Assembly: GCA_947483095.1 (NCBI GenBank)
Contig: CANKLD010000036.1
Location: 1 to 11,155, forward strand
Reading direction: 5' to 3'
DNA from: Bacteroidota bacterium
GTDB lineage: Bacteria; Bacteroidota; Bacteroidia; Flavobacteriales; Flavobacteriaceae
DNA length: 11,155 nt
Each line of letters starts with the position of its first letter. Positions within the stretch are counted from its first letter, which is position 1. Both the position numbers and the translations under genes were made by a program. Under the pieces are notes generated by a model. It was not told where the DNA came from and did not search any database. It saw nothing but the letters and a program-made list of their open reading frames with translations. Shown in pieces: positions 4,726-11,155 of this stretch.

Positions 4726-6477
4726 TTAAACTATCTGCTTTTCTAATTCTGAAATAATAGCCACCGCTTTGTCATAATCTTGTTGAATTGCTGCACTTGA
4801 TGAAGGCGCATATCTTGCAAATTCGCAGTTTTCTGTTAGATTTATAAATGATGTAATCGAGTCAGGATTTGCTTTTCGTTCCAATAAAATTTCACTGATT
4901 TTCTCCTTACTCATTTCCGAAGTTTCAATGTTGATTTTAGCCTTCAAGAAATTGTGCATTGCCTTTTCTAATGCAATATAAAACGGCTCTTTGTTTCCAA
5001 TTTCTTTTTGTGCTTCTGATAAATATTTCTTAGCCAGTTTATTTGATAATTTGATTTTATTTCCCGCAACATCACCGTCAATCGCTTCTTTTTTCTTTTT
5101 GAAAAGTACAATTACTGGAATGCATAAAAACGGTAAAACCGATAAGATGTAAAACAACATAGATTCATAAAAATCGCTTTGTTTCATCGAAGTCAATTCC
5201 GTTTTCAATTTGATAAATTTAAATTGAGACGAACTTAAAACTGCCTTTTTTGTTTCGGATGTTGTTGCAATGGTATTATCAGATGCGTTTGGACCTTCCA
5301 AAACATTGACCATAATTTCAGGGGAAGTGATGGTTTTGTAACTACTAGAACCCAAATCAAAATAGGTAAAAACCATCGGTTTTATGGGATATTTTCCTTT
5401 ATATTGTGGAATAATAGCGTATTTATCAGAGATTTTTCCAGTCATTCCAGAAAGCGGCGTTGAAACTTGTTCGTTGTGAACTGGATCATACATTTCTAAA
5501 GCGGTTGGAACAATTGGTTTTGGTAAAGTAAACAATTTTAAGTTTCCTGTTCCTGAAACACTCACCTCCAAATCAAGGCTTTCTCCCGATTTAATATTGG
5601 TTTTTGAGGGAATAACTTTAAATGCGAATCGACCCACGGCGCCGGAAAAATCTGCTGGTTTTCCAGCTTCTGGAAGTGCCTTTACATTAATCGTTTTTGC
5701 ACCCGCAGAAACGCGTTTGTGGTCTTCCACCAAAAGCACTTGCCCAAAGATATTTCTGCGGTTGGACGGCAACTGAACATCAACATCCAATGAAAGCGGT
5801 TCGATTACCAATTTTCCAGATTTTTGAGGGTACAAAACGGTTTTTCTGAGTGTTACATATCGGTATTTCTCACCATTATATTTTCCTTCTTCAGCCACTA
5901 ATTGTTTTATATCAATATTCTGACTCCAAAAATCGTTGTATTTTGGTTTGTCTAATTCTCTCCAATTGGTAATTCCTATATTGTAACTGAAATAGATTTT
6001 ATAAACTACCGTAATTGGTTCATTTAAATAGGGATTCGTTTTTGAAATTTCGGCCACTAAATGTAACGATTGATCTGCGGTTACTTGTGTGTCATTTGGA
6101 TCTCTAGGTTGTTCTACTGCTGCAGTAACCGTAATTCTAATTGGAGATGTTTTATAAATTTGCCCTCGAATATCAATGGAAGCCTGACGAATTACCAACG
6201 CTCCTTTTTGTATTGGCAATAAAAAATAGGAATACGTTTTATTGAATGAACTCTTGCCATTTATCCATGATTGACTCACTTGTTGGCTTGGTCCAGCAAC
6301 AATTTTAAACCCTTCAAAATTCGGTGGAATAAAGTTGTCGCCGTCGTCATTCATTGTAAAATCAATACGAAGTCTTTCGTTTAATCCAAGAGTTTGCTTG
6401 CTAACTTTAGCCTCAAATTGTACCTGGGCTATAATCGCTTGAAAACTTAAGAATAATAGAATTAAATATCTTTTCAT
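4726..6477 (-). CDS. batD: BatD, large periplasmic beta-rich membrane protein
   Basis: The protein has 583 residues, normal for flavobacterial BatD (PF13584 type). A signal peptide covers about 1-17 (MKRYLILLFLSFQAIIAQ). A long periplasmic region at about 18-435 is made of repeated beta-sandwich-like segments. The opening VQFEAKVSKQTLGLNERLRI and the SKTNPYLNEPITVVYKIYF stretch at 145-163 are typical. SKTNIKSGESLDLEVSVSGTGNL begins a third such unit at about 291. One membrane helix at about 440-459 is followed by KKKKE. A cytoplasmic helical domain covers about 470-583, with FYIALEKAMHNFLKAK and ENCEFARYAPS motifs. BatD is thought to be the periplasmic partner of the VWA proteins BatA and BatB, and its exact role is unresolved. 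It follows batC by 32 bp and has no promoter of its own. The cytoplasmic domain resembles that of the 539-aa protein upstream. Confidence 0.93.
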   Translation of the reverse strand: MKRYLILLFLSFQAIIAQVQFEAKVSKQTLGLNERLRIDFTMNDDGDNFIPPNFEGFKIVAGPSQQVSQSWINGKSSFNKTYSYFLLPIQKGALVIRQASIDIRGQIYKTSPIRITVTAAVEQPRDPNDTQVTADQSLHLVAEISKTNPYLNEPITVVYKIYFSYNIGITNWRELDKPKYNDFWSQNIDIKQLVAEEGKYNGEKYRYVTLRKTVLYPQKSGKLVIEPLSLDVDVQLPSNRRNIFGQVLLVEDHKRVSAGAKTINVKALPEAGKPADFSGAVGRFAFKVIPSKTNIKSGESLDLEVSVSGTGNLKLFTLPKPIVPTALEMYDPVHNEQVSTPLSGMTGKISDKYAIIPQYKGKYPIKPMVFTYFDLGSSSYKTITSPEIMVNVLEGPNASDNTIATTSETKKAVLSSSQFKFIKLKTELTSMKQSDFYESMLFYILSVLPFLCIPVIVLFKKKKEAIDGDVAGNKIKLSNKLAKKYLSEAQKEIGNKEPFYIALEKAMHNFLKAKINIETSEMSKEKISEILLERKANPDSITSFINLTENCEFARYAPSSSAAIQQDYDKAVAIISELEKQIV

Positions 6478-6509
6478 TACTTGTTTAATCGTTTAAACCA
6501 GACTAGACT

Positions 6510-7250
6510 TTACCAATCTTTCTCTGTTTGAATTGGTTTGCCCTTCACTTTATTAGCATTTACTTTATCTTGAACTTTCTTTTCTTCATTGTTCACAGCG
6601 TCTAATAAATTTTGAACGCGTTCTTTTTGTATTCCTCCAGGCTTCGGTTTTGGCTGCCCATCCTGATTGTTCTTTTGGTCGTTTTTATCTTTTTGATCCC
6701 CGTCCTTTTTATCGTCTTTTTTCTTGTCTTCTTTCTTATCGTTCTTTTTGTCTTTTTTGTCGTCTTTCTTTTTGTCGTCTTTCTTCTTATCCTTCTTGTC
6801 TTTTTTATCGTCTTTCTTTGGAGGATTATTTTTCAGCATTTTTTTTGCTAAAGCAAAATTATATCGGGTTTCTTCATCATTTGGATTATTCCTTAACGCA
6901 TTTTTATAAGCTTCAACAGCTGCTGAATAATTTTTTTCTTTCATGTAAATATTCCCTGAATTGTGAAAAGCCGAGTGTTTTTGAGGCCTTGCTGTAGCAT
7001 TTTTTATAGCATTTTCATACGAAAATAGCGCTTCTGAATTATTATTTTGTTTGTAAATTGCATTCCCTAAATTATAGGCTGAAATAGATTTTTTTGGATT
7101 ATTAGAAAGGGATATTCGGTATTCCGCTTCGGCATCTGCATATTTTTTATCTGCGAATTCATCATTTGCTTTAGGCAAATGAAAATCTTTTTCTTGAGCG
7201 AATATCACAAAAGAAAATAGGATAAAACTATATAGTAACAACTTCTTCAT
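6510..7250 (-). CDS. batC: BatC, TPR protein with Lys/Asp-rich low-complexity linker
   Basis: The protein has 246 residues with a signal peptide at about 1-18 (MKKLLLYSFILFSFVIFAQ). Three TPR units follow: about 25-52 (ANDEFADKKYADAEAEYR), 56-85 (SAYNLGNAIYKQNNNSEALF) and 93-124 (SAFHNSGNIYMKEKNYSAAV), the last ending NNPNDEETRYNFALAKK. Residues 145-191 are almost only Lys and Asp, a highly charged, disordered linker. The conserved BatC C-terminus then follows (ERVQNLLDAVNNEEKKVQDK, ending KPIQTEKDW). TPRs imply a scaffold role in the periplasm for the Bat complex. The start ATG overlaps the batB stop by one base (TAATG), so translation is probably coupled. The linker DNA is a purine-rich repeat of Lys and Asp codons that should be prone to in-frame length change. 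Long open frames on the opposite strand here are by-products of that composition. Confidence 0.92.
   Translation of the reverse strand: MKKLLLYSFILFSFVIFAQEKDFHLPKANDEFADKKYADAEAEYRISLSNNPKKSISAYNLGNAIYKQNNNSEALFSYENAIKNATARPQKHSAFHNSGNIYMKEKNYSAAVEAYKNALRNNPNDEETRYNFALAKKMLKNNPPKKDDKKDKKDKKKDDKKKDDKKDKKNDKKEDKKKDDKKDGDQKDKNDQKNNQDGQPKPKPGGIQKERVQNLLDAVNNEEKKVQDKVNANKVKGKPIQTEKDW
6678..6818 (-). repeat. Low-complexity Lys/Asp codon repeat within batC
   Basis: About 141 bp encode residues 145-191 of BatC as irregular GAY-GAY-AAR-AAR type units, with AAR codons strongly dominant. The coding strand is almost all purine at codon positions 1 and 2. The unit length is a multiple of three, so slippage would change linker length without breaking the frame. 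Confidence 0.85.
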
Positions 7251-8287
7251 TATACTTTTTCATTAAATAAATTCAACTTTTTCAACCATTCTGTTTTTCT
7301 TTCTAAAAAGAAAACATCTATAAATAATAGAAAAAATGCCATTCCCAAGAACCATTGGAATTGCGAATTATAGTCGGTGAATTGCTGTGCTTCAAATTCG
7401 TTTTTTTCAATATTATCCAATGCCTTTTTAATATATTCTAAAACTTCCTTGGTGTTATTTCCATTAATATAACCCCCTTTAGTATTTTTTGCAATTACTT
7501 TTAAACTTTCTTCATTCAATTTTGTGACTACAACCTCATTATTTTGATCTCTTTTAAAGCTCAGTACTCTACCATTTTCTTTTAATGGAATTGGGCCGCC
7601 TTTTGGGGTTCCCAAGCCAATTGTAATTATTTTTAATCCTAATTTATTAGCCTCTTCAGCCGCATTACTCGCGCCTTCGGAATGGTCTTCTCCATCAGAA
7701 ATTAAAATTAATAACTTGCTCGTTTTCTTATCATCATCAAAATAAGTGGAAGATAATTTTATGGCCTCATCCAATGACGTTCCTTGAGAAGAAACCATGG
7801 AAGGATTCATACTTTGTAAAAACATTTTTGCCACTCCATAATCAGTAGTAATTGGCAAAACTGGGAATGCGCTTCCTGCATAGGCTACAATTCCAATTCT
7901 ATCACCTACTAATTGATTGATGATTTGCGAAACAATCTGCTTGCTTTTTTCTAATCTACTTGGCGCCACATCTTCACAAAGCATACTTTTAGATACGTCT
8001 ACAGCAAATACAATGTCTATTCCTTCACGCTTTATAGTCTCTGATTTTTTGCCTATTTTTGGATTAACTAATCCAATAACTAAACAAGCAAAAGCAAGTG
8101 TCAAAACAATAAATTTAAGCCCCGTTTTAAATCCTGAACTTTCAGGGCTCAATTTTTTTATCATTTCTAAATCCCCAAATTCTTGTTGTTTTTTTCTTTT
8201 CCAATATAAATTGAATAGAAATACCACAACCAAAATTGGGATGATAAATAATAAAGTCAAATATTTTTTTTCGTCTAATTCGTACAT
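7250..8287 (-). CDS. batB: BatB, membrane-anchored von Willebrand factor A protein
   Basis: The protein has 345 residues, standard for BatB. Two N-terminal membrane helices lie at about 10-28 and 57-76, and a C-terminal one at about 311-328. A VWA domain covers about 88-295. Its metal-ion-dependent adhesion site (MIDAS) is complete: Asp97, Ser99 and Ser101 in DVSKS, Thr170 in QGTS, and Asp198 in ISDGED. The domain therefore can bind a divalent cation. The VWA domain is predicted in the periplasm or at the membrane face, where it would bind partner proteins. BatA and BatB are paralogous neighbours in nearly all Bacteroidota bat operons. In Bacteroides fragilis the operon was linked to oxygen tolerance. 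batB starts 39 bp after batA, and its stop overlaps the batC start by one base. The ATG at 8287 gives the standard short cytoplasmic N-terminus (MYELDEKKY). Confidence 0.94.
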   Translation of the reverse strand: MYELDEKKYLTLLFIIPILVVVFLFNLYWKRKKQQEFGDLEMIKKLSPESSGFKTGLKFIVLTLAFACLVIGLVNPKIGKKSETIKREGIDIVFAVDVSKSMLCEDVAPSRLEKSKQIVSQIINQLVGDRIGIVAYAGSAFPVLPITTDYGVAKMFLQSMNPSMVSSQGTSLDEAIKLSSTYFDDDKKTSKLLILISDGEDHSEGASNAAEEANKLGLKIITIGLGTPKGGPIPLKENGRVLSFKRDQNNEVVVTKLNEESLKVIAKNTKGGYINGNNTKEVLEYIKKALDNIEKNEFEAQQFTDYNSQFQWFLGMAFFLLFIDVFFLERKTEWLKKLNLFNEKV

Positions 8288-8326
8288 ATATTTTTATTAA
8301 ATACCAATTTCTTTATGATTTCGAAA

Positions 8327-9328
8327 TTATATAAAACTTCTATAAAGGGTGTTTCGCAATCCTAATTCTAACAACAATAATAAACCGGCAAAAAGCGCAA
8401 AAGGTCTAAATTTTTCATCATAATCATAGAATTTTAACTCTTGTATTTCCGTTGTTTCTAATTTGTTAATCTCATTATAAATCGATTCTAATTTTTGATT
8501 GCTATAAGCTCGGAAATATTTTCCACCTGTTTTTTTTGCTATCGATCGAAGTAATGCTTCGTCAATTTCTACTTTCATCATTCTAAATAGAAACTGTCCG
8601 TTTGGCGCAATTGCATAGGGAAAATCTGCCATTCCATTGGATCCAATCCCAATTGTATAGACTTTAATTCCGTATTGTTGTGCTATATCAGATGCCGTTT
8701 GTGGCTCAATAAAACCGGCATTATTTACCCCGTCAGTCATTAAAATCACAATTTTACTTTTCGCCTTGCTGTCTTTTAATCGGTTAATTGCTGTGGTTAA
8801 ACCCATTCCAATTCCAGTTCCATCTTTAAGAACATTATCATATTTAATACTTCTAATGGCATCCATTACCACCGCTTTATCACTTGTAACTGGCGATTTG
8901 GTATACGCTTCAGATGCGTAAACTACTAATCCTATTCGGTCATTTGGTCTTTCTTTCACAAAATTTTCTGCAACCACTTTTAAGGCTTCCATTCTATTTG
9001 GCTTGAAATCTTTGGCCAACATACTCCCAGAAACGTCCACAGACATTACAATGTCTATCCCTTTTGTGGTTTTGGTTTTACTACTCACATCCACAGTTCT
9101 CGGGCGCGCCATTGCAATAATTAAAGAGCTTAATGCCAATATTCGAAAAACAAACAGTATCGGTTTTAATTTGGCCAAAACAGATTTTGAATTCTTAAAA
9201 CCCTTTAACGAACTTATTTTTAAAGTGGCGGCTTGTTCCTTTATTTTCCATATTTGCCATGCTATAACAACTGGAATTAAAAGGAAAAGCCAGAAAAATT
9301 CGGGATTTAGAAAAGTCACCTTATTCAT
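8327..9328 (-). CDS. batA: BatA, membrane-anchored von Willebrand factor A protein
   Basis: I choose ATG at 9328, giving 333 residues starting MNKVTFLNPEFFWLFLL, the N-terminus usual for BatA. The ATG at 9352 would add eight unlikely residues (MNLKKAKT) and lengthen the overlap with the upstream gene to 32 bp. With the chosen start the overlap is 8 bp (ATGAATAA), a typical coupling arrangement. Membrane helices lie at about 11-27, 57-75 and 309-324. The VWA domain covers about 88-292 and has a full MIDAS: Asp98, Ser100 and Ser102 in DVSGS, Thr171 in DGTGIGMG, and Asp199 in MTDGVNN. It is a paralogue of the next gene, batB. Members of this class work with MoxR AAA+ ATPases, by analogy with RavA-ViaA type pairs, possibly in folding or maturation of envelope proteins. 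The actual target here is unknown. Confidence 0.94.
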   Translation of the reverse strand: MNKVTFLNPEFFWLFLLIPVVIAWQIWKIKEQAATLKISSLKGFKNSKSVLAKLKPILFVFRILALSSLIIAMARPRTVDVSSKTKTTKGIDIVMSVDVSGSMLAKDFKPNRMEALKVVAENFVKERPNDRIGLVVYASEAYTKSPVTSDKAVVMDAIRSIKYDNVLKDGTGIGMGLTTAINRLKDSKAKSKIVILMTDGVNNAGFIEPQTASDIAQQYGIKVYTIGIGSNGMADFPYAIAPNGQFLFRMMKVEIDEALLRSIAKKTGGKYFRAYSNQKLESIYNEINKLETTEIQELKFYDYDEKFRPFALFAGLLLLLELGLRNTLYRSFI

Positions 9329-10940
9329 TGTTTTCGCCTTTTTTAAATTCAATCGAATTGATCACTCTTTCCGAAATTTGCTCCGCATATTTATCGCCTT
9401 CTTCATGCAATAAAATTACTTGCTGGTAGCCACCATTTTCTTTAAATAAGATTACTTCAAAATACAACTTCACACTACTTTTTGAAATAGGATCAAGCAA
9501 TACCATTGTTCCAAAACCTTTCAAGCCCGAAACGCCCATTTTGGTTTGGAATTCTTCTTGTTTTAAAACTATATTTTGTCCTCCAAATCCATTTATAGTT
9601 CCTTCTAATCCTTTTTGAAGATCGTAATCTAATTCTTGTTTTGGTGTTGCTGTAGCTAATGAAATGTAAAAATTGCTTTGCAAACTTCCATATGTAAAAA
9701 CACTTCCTTCTTTTAGCATTTTAACTACCTCTTTTGGAAATTGTTTAGAAGCATCAATTCTAGTGAGGACTTTTGGAGTTTCAATATGCAATTTAGGATT
9801 ACCATATTCGCTTGAAACCCATTGCCCTTCCACTAAATCTTTGGTTGCGCTTCCAATAATAGTGTCTTTTACATAATCGAATCCTTTGGTTGCAACCAAG
9901 AAAATAAATAGAGCTACTATTGCGCCAACCACTATTCCTACAGCGGTTAATATTCTTTTTCTTTTCTCTTTTTTCTCTTTTTCTAAGCGACGCATTTCGT
10001 CCCATTCCGTAGTGTCAACTTCCGGTTCAAGTTCTATTGGTATGGATTTATCCAATGTTAGAATTGCTTTTTCAATCTTATTTTTGTCTTCGGCAATTTC
10101 AAAATCTACTGGTCTCGATTTAGCAAATTTCACTAAATCGGCTTGCATTAGAACGCGCTCTAAATTCTCAAGAGTTTCAGCAGAAACCGTCATTTTCTTT
10201 TTGATAGAAGCGGCTCTAAGGGCAATAATCAGTTCTGAAGTAGTGCTTTCCATAGCGGGAATTTCGATCGCTTCCTCAATATAATTCCTTGCAATATCTG
10301 TCAATTCACTGTAATATTCTTTTACAGCACCCTTTTGCCAAAGTTCCTTTTTTTCTAAGTTTTTAAGTAAAATAGTTGCTCTTTCAATAGGGCTTTTTAG
10401 CTCTTCAATTGCTTCCACTTTCTTCTGTTTGTATTTTTTTACTAACCAATAAATTAAAGCACCAATTCCTAAAATTAATAATATGATTAAGAAATAGGTC
10501 CAAAAATTACTCAATTGAAATTCCGATTCGGCAATTGGTTTGATGTCAAATAATTTTTGTTTTAGGGTATCCACTTTAACATCAGAAACTTCCACTAAAA
10601 TAGAATCGGTAGCAAATGCTTTATTATTTATTAGAATTTTCAAACTCGGAATTACATATTTTCCAGAGTCAAATTGGGTCACCCCATATTTTTTTATAAG
10701 TTCGTATCTAGCGCCATTTTTAATGGTATCCACCACATAGGATCGGATCACTTCCATTTTTCCAAAGTTTTTTAAAGTTGGAAAAACTACTTTTGATGCC
10801 GTATCAACTGTTGTTTTATAGGTCAAATTGAATTGCGCCCCGATTTTATTTTTGGTTACGTCTATTTTAGTTTCCACTTGCTTTTGAGCAAATAGTGAAA
10901 CTGAAATTAGTAAGAAAAGTATATAATATTTAACTCTCAT
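9321..10940 (-). CDS. DUF4381/BatD-like two-pass membrane protein of the bat operon
   Basis: The protein has 539 residues. A signal peptide covers about 1-18 (MRVKYYILFLLISVSLFAQ). A periplasmic beta-rich domain follows at about 20-120; its VETKIDVTKNKIGAQFNLTY opening resembles the first BatD repeat. A membrane helix lies at about 146-167. A cytoplasmic helical domain at about 175-300 (AVKEYYSELTDIARNYIEEA, LVKFAKSRP) precedes a highly charged segment at 311-329 (RRLEKEKKEKRKR). A second helix lies at about 330-350, and a further ~190-residue domain at 351-539 is predicted outside the membrane. The position between the DUF58 gene and batA is the usual place for a DUF4381 protein, but those are normally near 300 residues, so the C-terminal part is extra. 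It starts 5 bp after the DUF58 stop, and its stop overlaps the batA start. Function is not known beyond membership of the Bat system. The DUF4381 label is inferred from context and architecture. Confidence 0.88.
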   Translation of the reverse strand: MRVKYYILFLLISVSLFAQKQVETKIDVTKNKIGAQFNLTYKTTVDTASKVVFPTLKNFGKMEVIRSYVVDTIKNGARYELIKKYGVTQFDSGKYVIPSLKILINNKAFATDSILVEVSDVKVDTLKQKLFDIKPIAESEFQLSNFWTYFLIILLILGIGALIYWLVKKYKQKKVEAIEELKSPIERATILLKNLEKKELWQKGAVKEYYSELTDIARNYIEEAIEIPAMESTTSELIIALRAASIKKKMTVSAETLENLERVLMQADLVKFAKSRPVDFEIAEDKNKIEKAILTLDKSIPIELEPEVDTTEWDEMRRLEKEKKEKRKRILTAVGIVVGAIVALFIFLVATKGFDYVKDTIIGSATKDLVEGQWVSSEYGNPKLHIETPKVLTRIDASKQFPKEVVKMLKEGSVFTYGSLQSNFYISLATATPKQELDYDLQKGLEGTINGFGGQNIVLKQEEFQTKMGVSGLKGFGTMVLLDPISKSSVKLYFEVILFKENGGYQQVILLHEEGDKYAEQISERVINSIEFKKGENNE

Positions 10941-10945
10941 TGTAT

Positions 10946-11155
10946 TTATCGCGACTTAAAATAACTTAATAATTTGGTTACGTAACTTTCATCAACCCTT
11001 GTATTTACAACTCCGGAACCTGATTTTCTAAAAGTTTCAATAAAATAATCAACTTTGTTTTGGTATTCTTTTTCGTATTCTAATCGAATTGCTTTAGATC
11101 CCGTATTCACTAATTGTGTTTCGCCAGTTTCCGCATCTAACATTGGAACCATCCC
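10946..11155 (-). CDS. DUF58 domain protein, C-terminal end (partial)
   Basis: The last 69 residues and the stop of a gene that enters from the right edge are visible. The frame is open to the edge (GGG, then ATG GTT CCA), so the first Met seen is internal, not a start. The stretch MLDAETGETQLVNTGS, followed by RLEYEKEYQNKVDYFIETF, a SGSGVVNTRVDESYVTKLL segment and a terminal YFKSR, is the typical end of DUF58 proteins. These are about 290 residues long and carry a VWA-like fold. DUF58 genes sit between moxR and the batA neighbourhood in Bacteroidota, so moxR is expected just outside the window. The stop lies 5 bp before the next gene's ATG, so the two are cotranscribed. Confidence 0.88.
   Translation of the reverse strand, partial: GMVPMLDAETGETQLVNTGSKAIRLEYEKEYQNKVDYFIETFRKSGSGVVNTRVDESYVTKLLSYFKSR

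Noticed and set aside
6612..6997. Several open frames on the plus strand opposite batC, rich in Phe, Leu, Ser and Val
   Set aside because: They mirror the Lys/Asp codon repeat of batC on the other strand. Their composition is an artefact of the complement, and batC is clearly the real gene.
9329..9352. Longer batA start at 9352
   Set aside because: It would add eight residues not typical of BatA and a 32-bp overlap. The ATG at 9328 gives the conserved MNKVTFLNPEFFW start and a normal 8-bp overlap.
9673..10740. Open frames on both strands over the 539-aa gene
   Set aside because: They overlap a long, well-supported coding sequence with signal peptide and membrane helices, and none has protein-like motifs.

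Overview
The window looks like a chromosomal segment of a Flavobacterium-like member of the Bacteroidota. The DNA is AT-rich, start codons have poly-A/T leaders without Shine-Dalgarno sequences, two genes are preceded by the Bacteroidota -7 element TAnnTTTG, one protein carries a type IX secretion (T9SS) C-terminal sorting tail, and a complete batABCDE cluster has the gene order usual for this phylum. No RNA gene, CRISPR array or intact insertion sequence was seen.

Left part (1-1160): a conserved flavobacterial protein of unknown function runs leftward off the edge. A 7-bp tandem repeat and a promoter follow, then cvpA on the plus strand. A small XRE-type regulator lies tail-to-tail with cvpA, and the two reading frames overlap by 11 bp.

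Middle part (1157-3843): this is the accessory-looking stretch. The XRE gene is divergent from a secreted alpha/beta-hydrolase (lipase/esterase-like) with a T9SS tail. Their 160-bp intergenic region holds a perfect 9-bp inverted repeat beside the hydrolase promoter, which is a plausible regulator site. A strong bidirectional terminator ends the hydrolase. Beyond it is a very AT-rich, doubtful membrane ORF with a plus-strand terminator hairpin inside it, and an 18-codon ORF that may be transposase debris. A palindromic element that may be an interspersed repeat follows.

Right part (3844-11155, all minus strand): the bat (Bacteroides aerotolerance) operon, read right to left. It holds the C-terminal end of a DUF58 protein, a 539-aa DUF4381/BatD-like membrane protein, batA, batB, batC, batD and batE. 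Genes from DUF58 to batD are tightly packed (overlaps of 8 and 1 bp, gaps of 5, 32 and 39 bp). batE is set apart by 138 bp of repeat-rich DNA. A moxR AAA+ ATPase gene would be expected just past the right edge. The likely picture is a cell-envelope assembly: two membrane-anchored VWA proteins (BatA, BatB) with intact MIDAS motifs, TPR proteins (BatC, BatE) and large periplasmic beta-rich proteins (BatD and the 539-aa protein), driven from the cytoplasm by MoxR. The molecular task of this assembly is not established.

The most notable observations are the apparent sharing of a cytoplasmic helical domain between BatD and the 539-aa protein, the extra C-terminal domain of the 539-aa protein, and the inverted repeat between the XRE regulator and the hydrolase.
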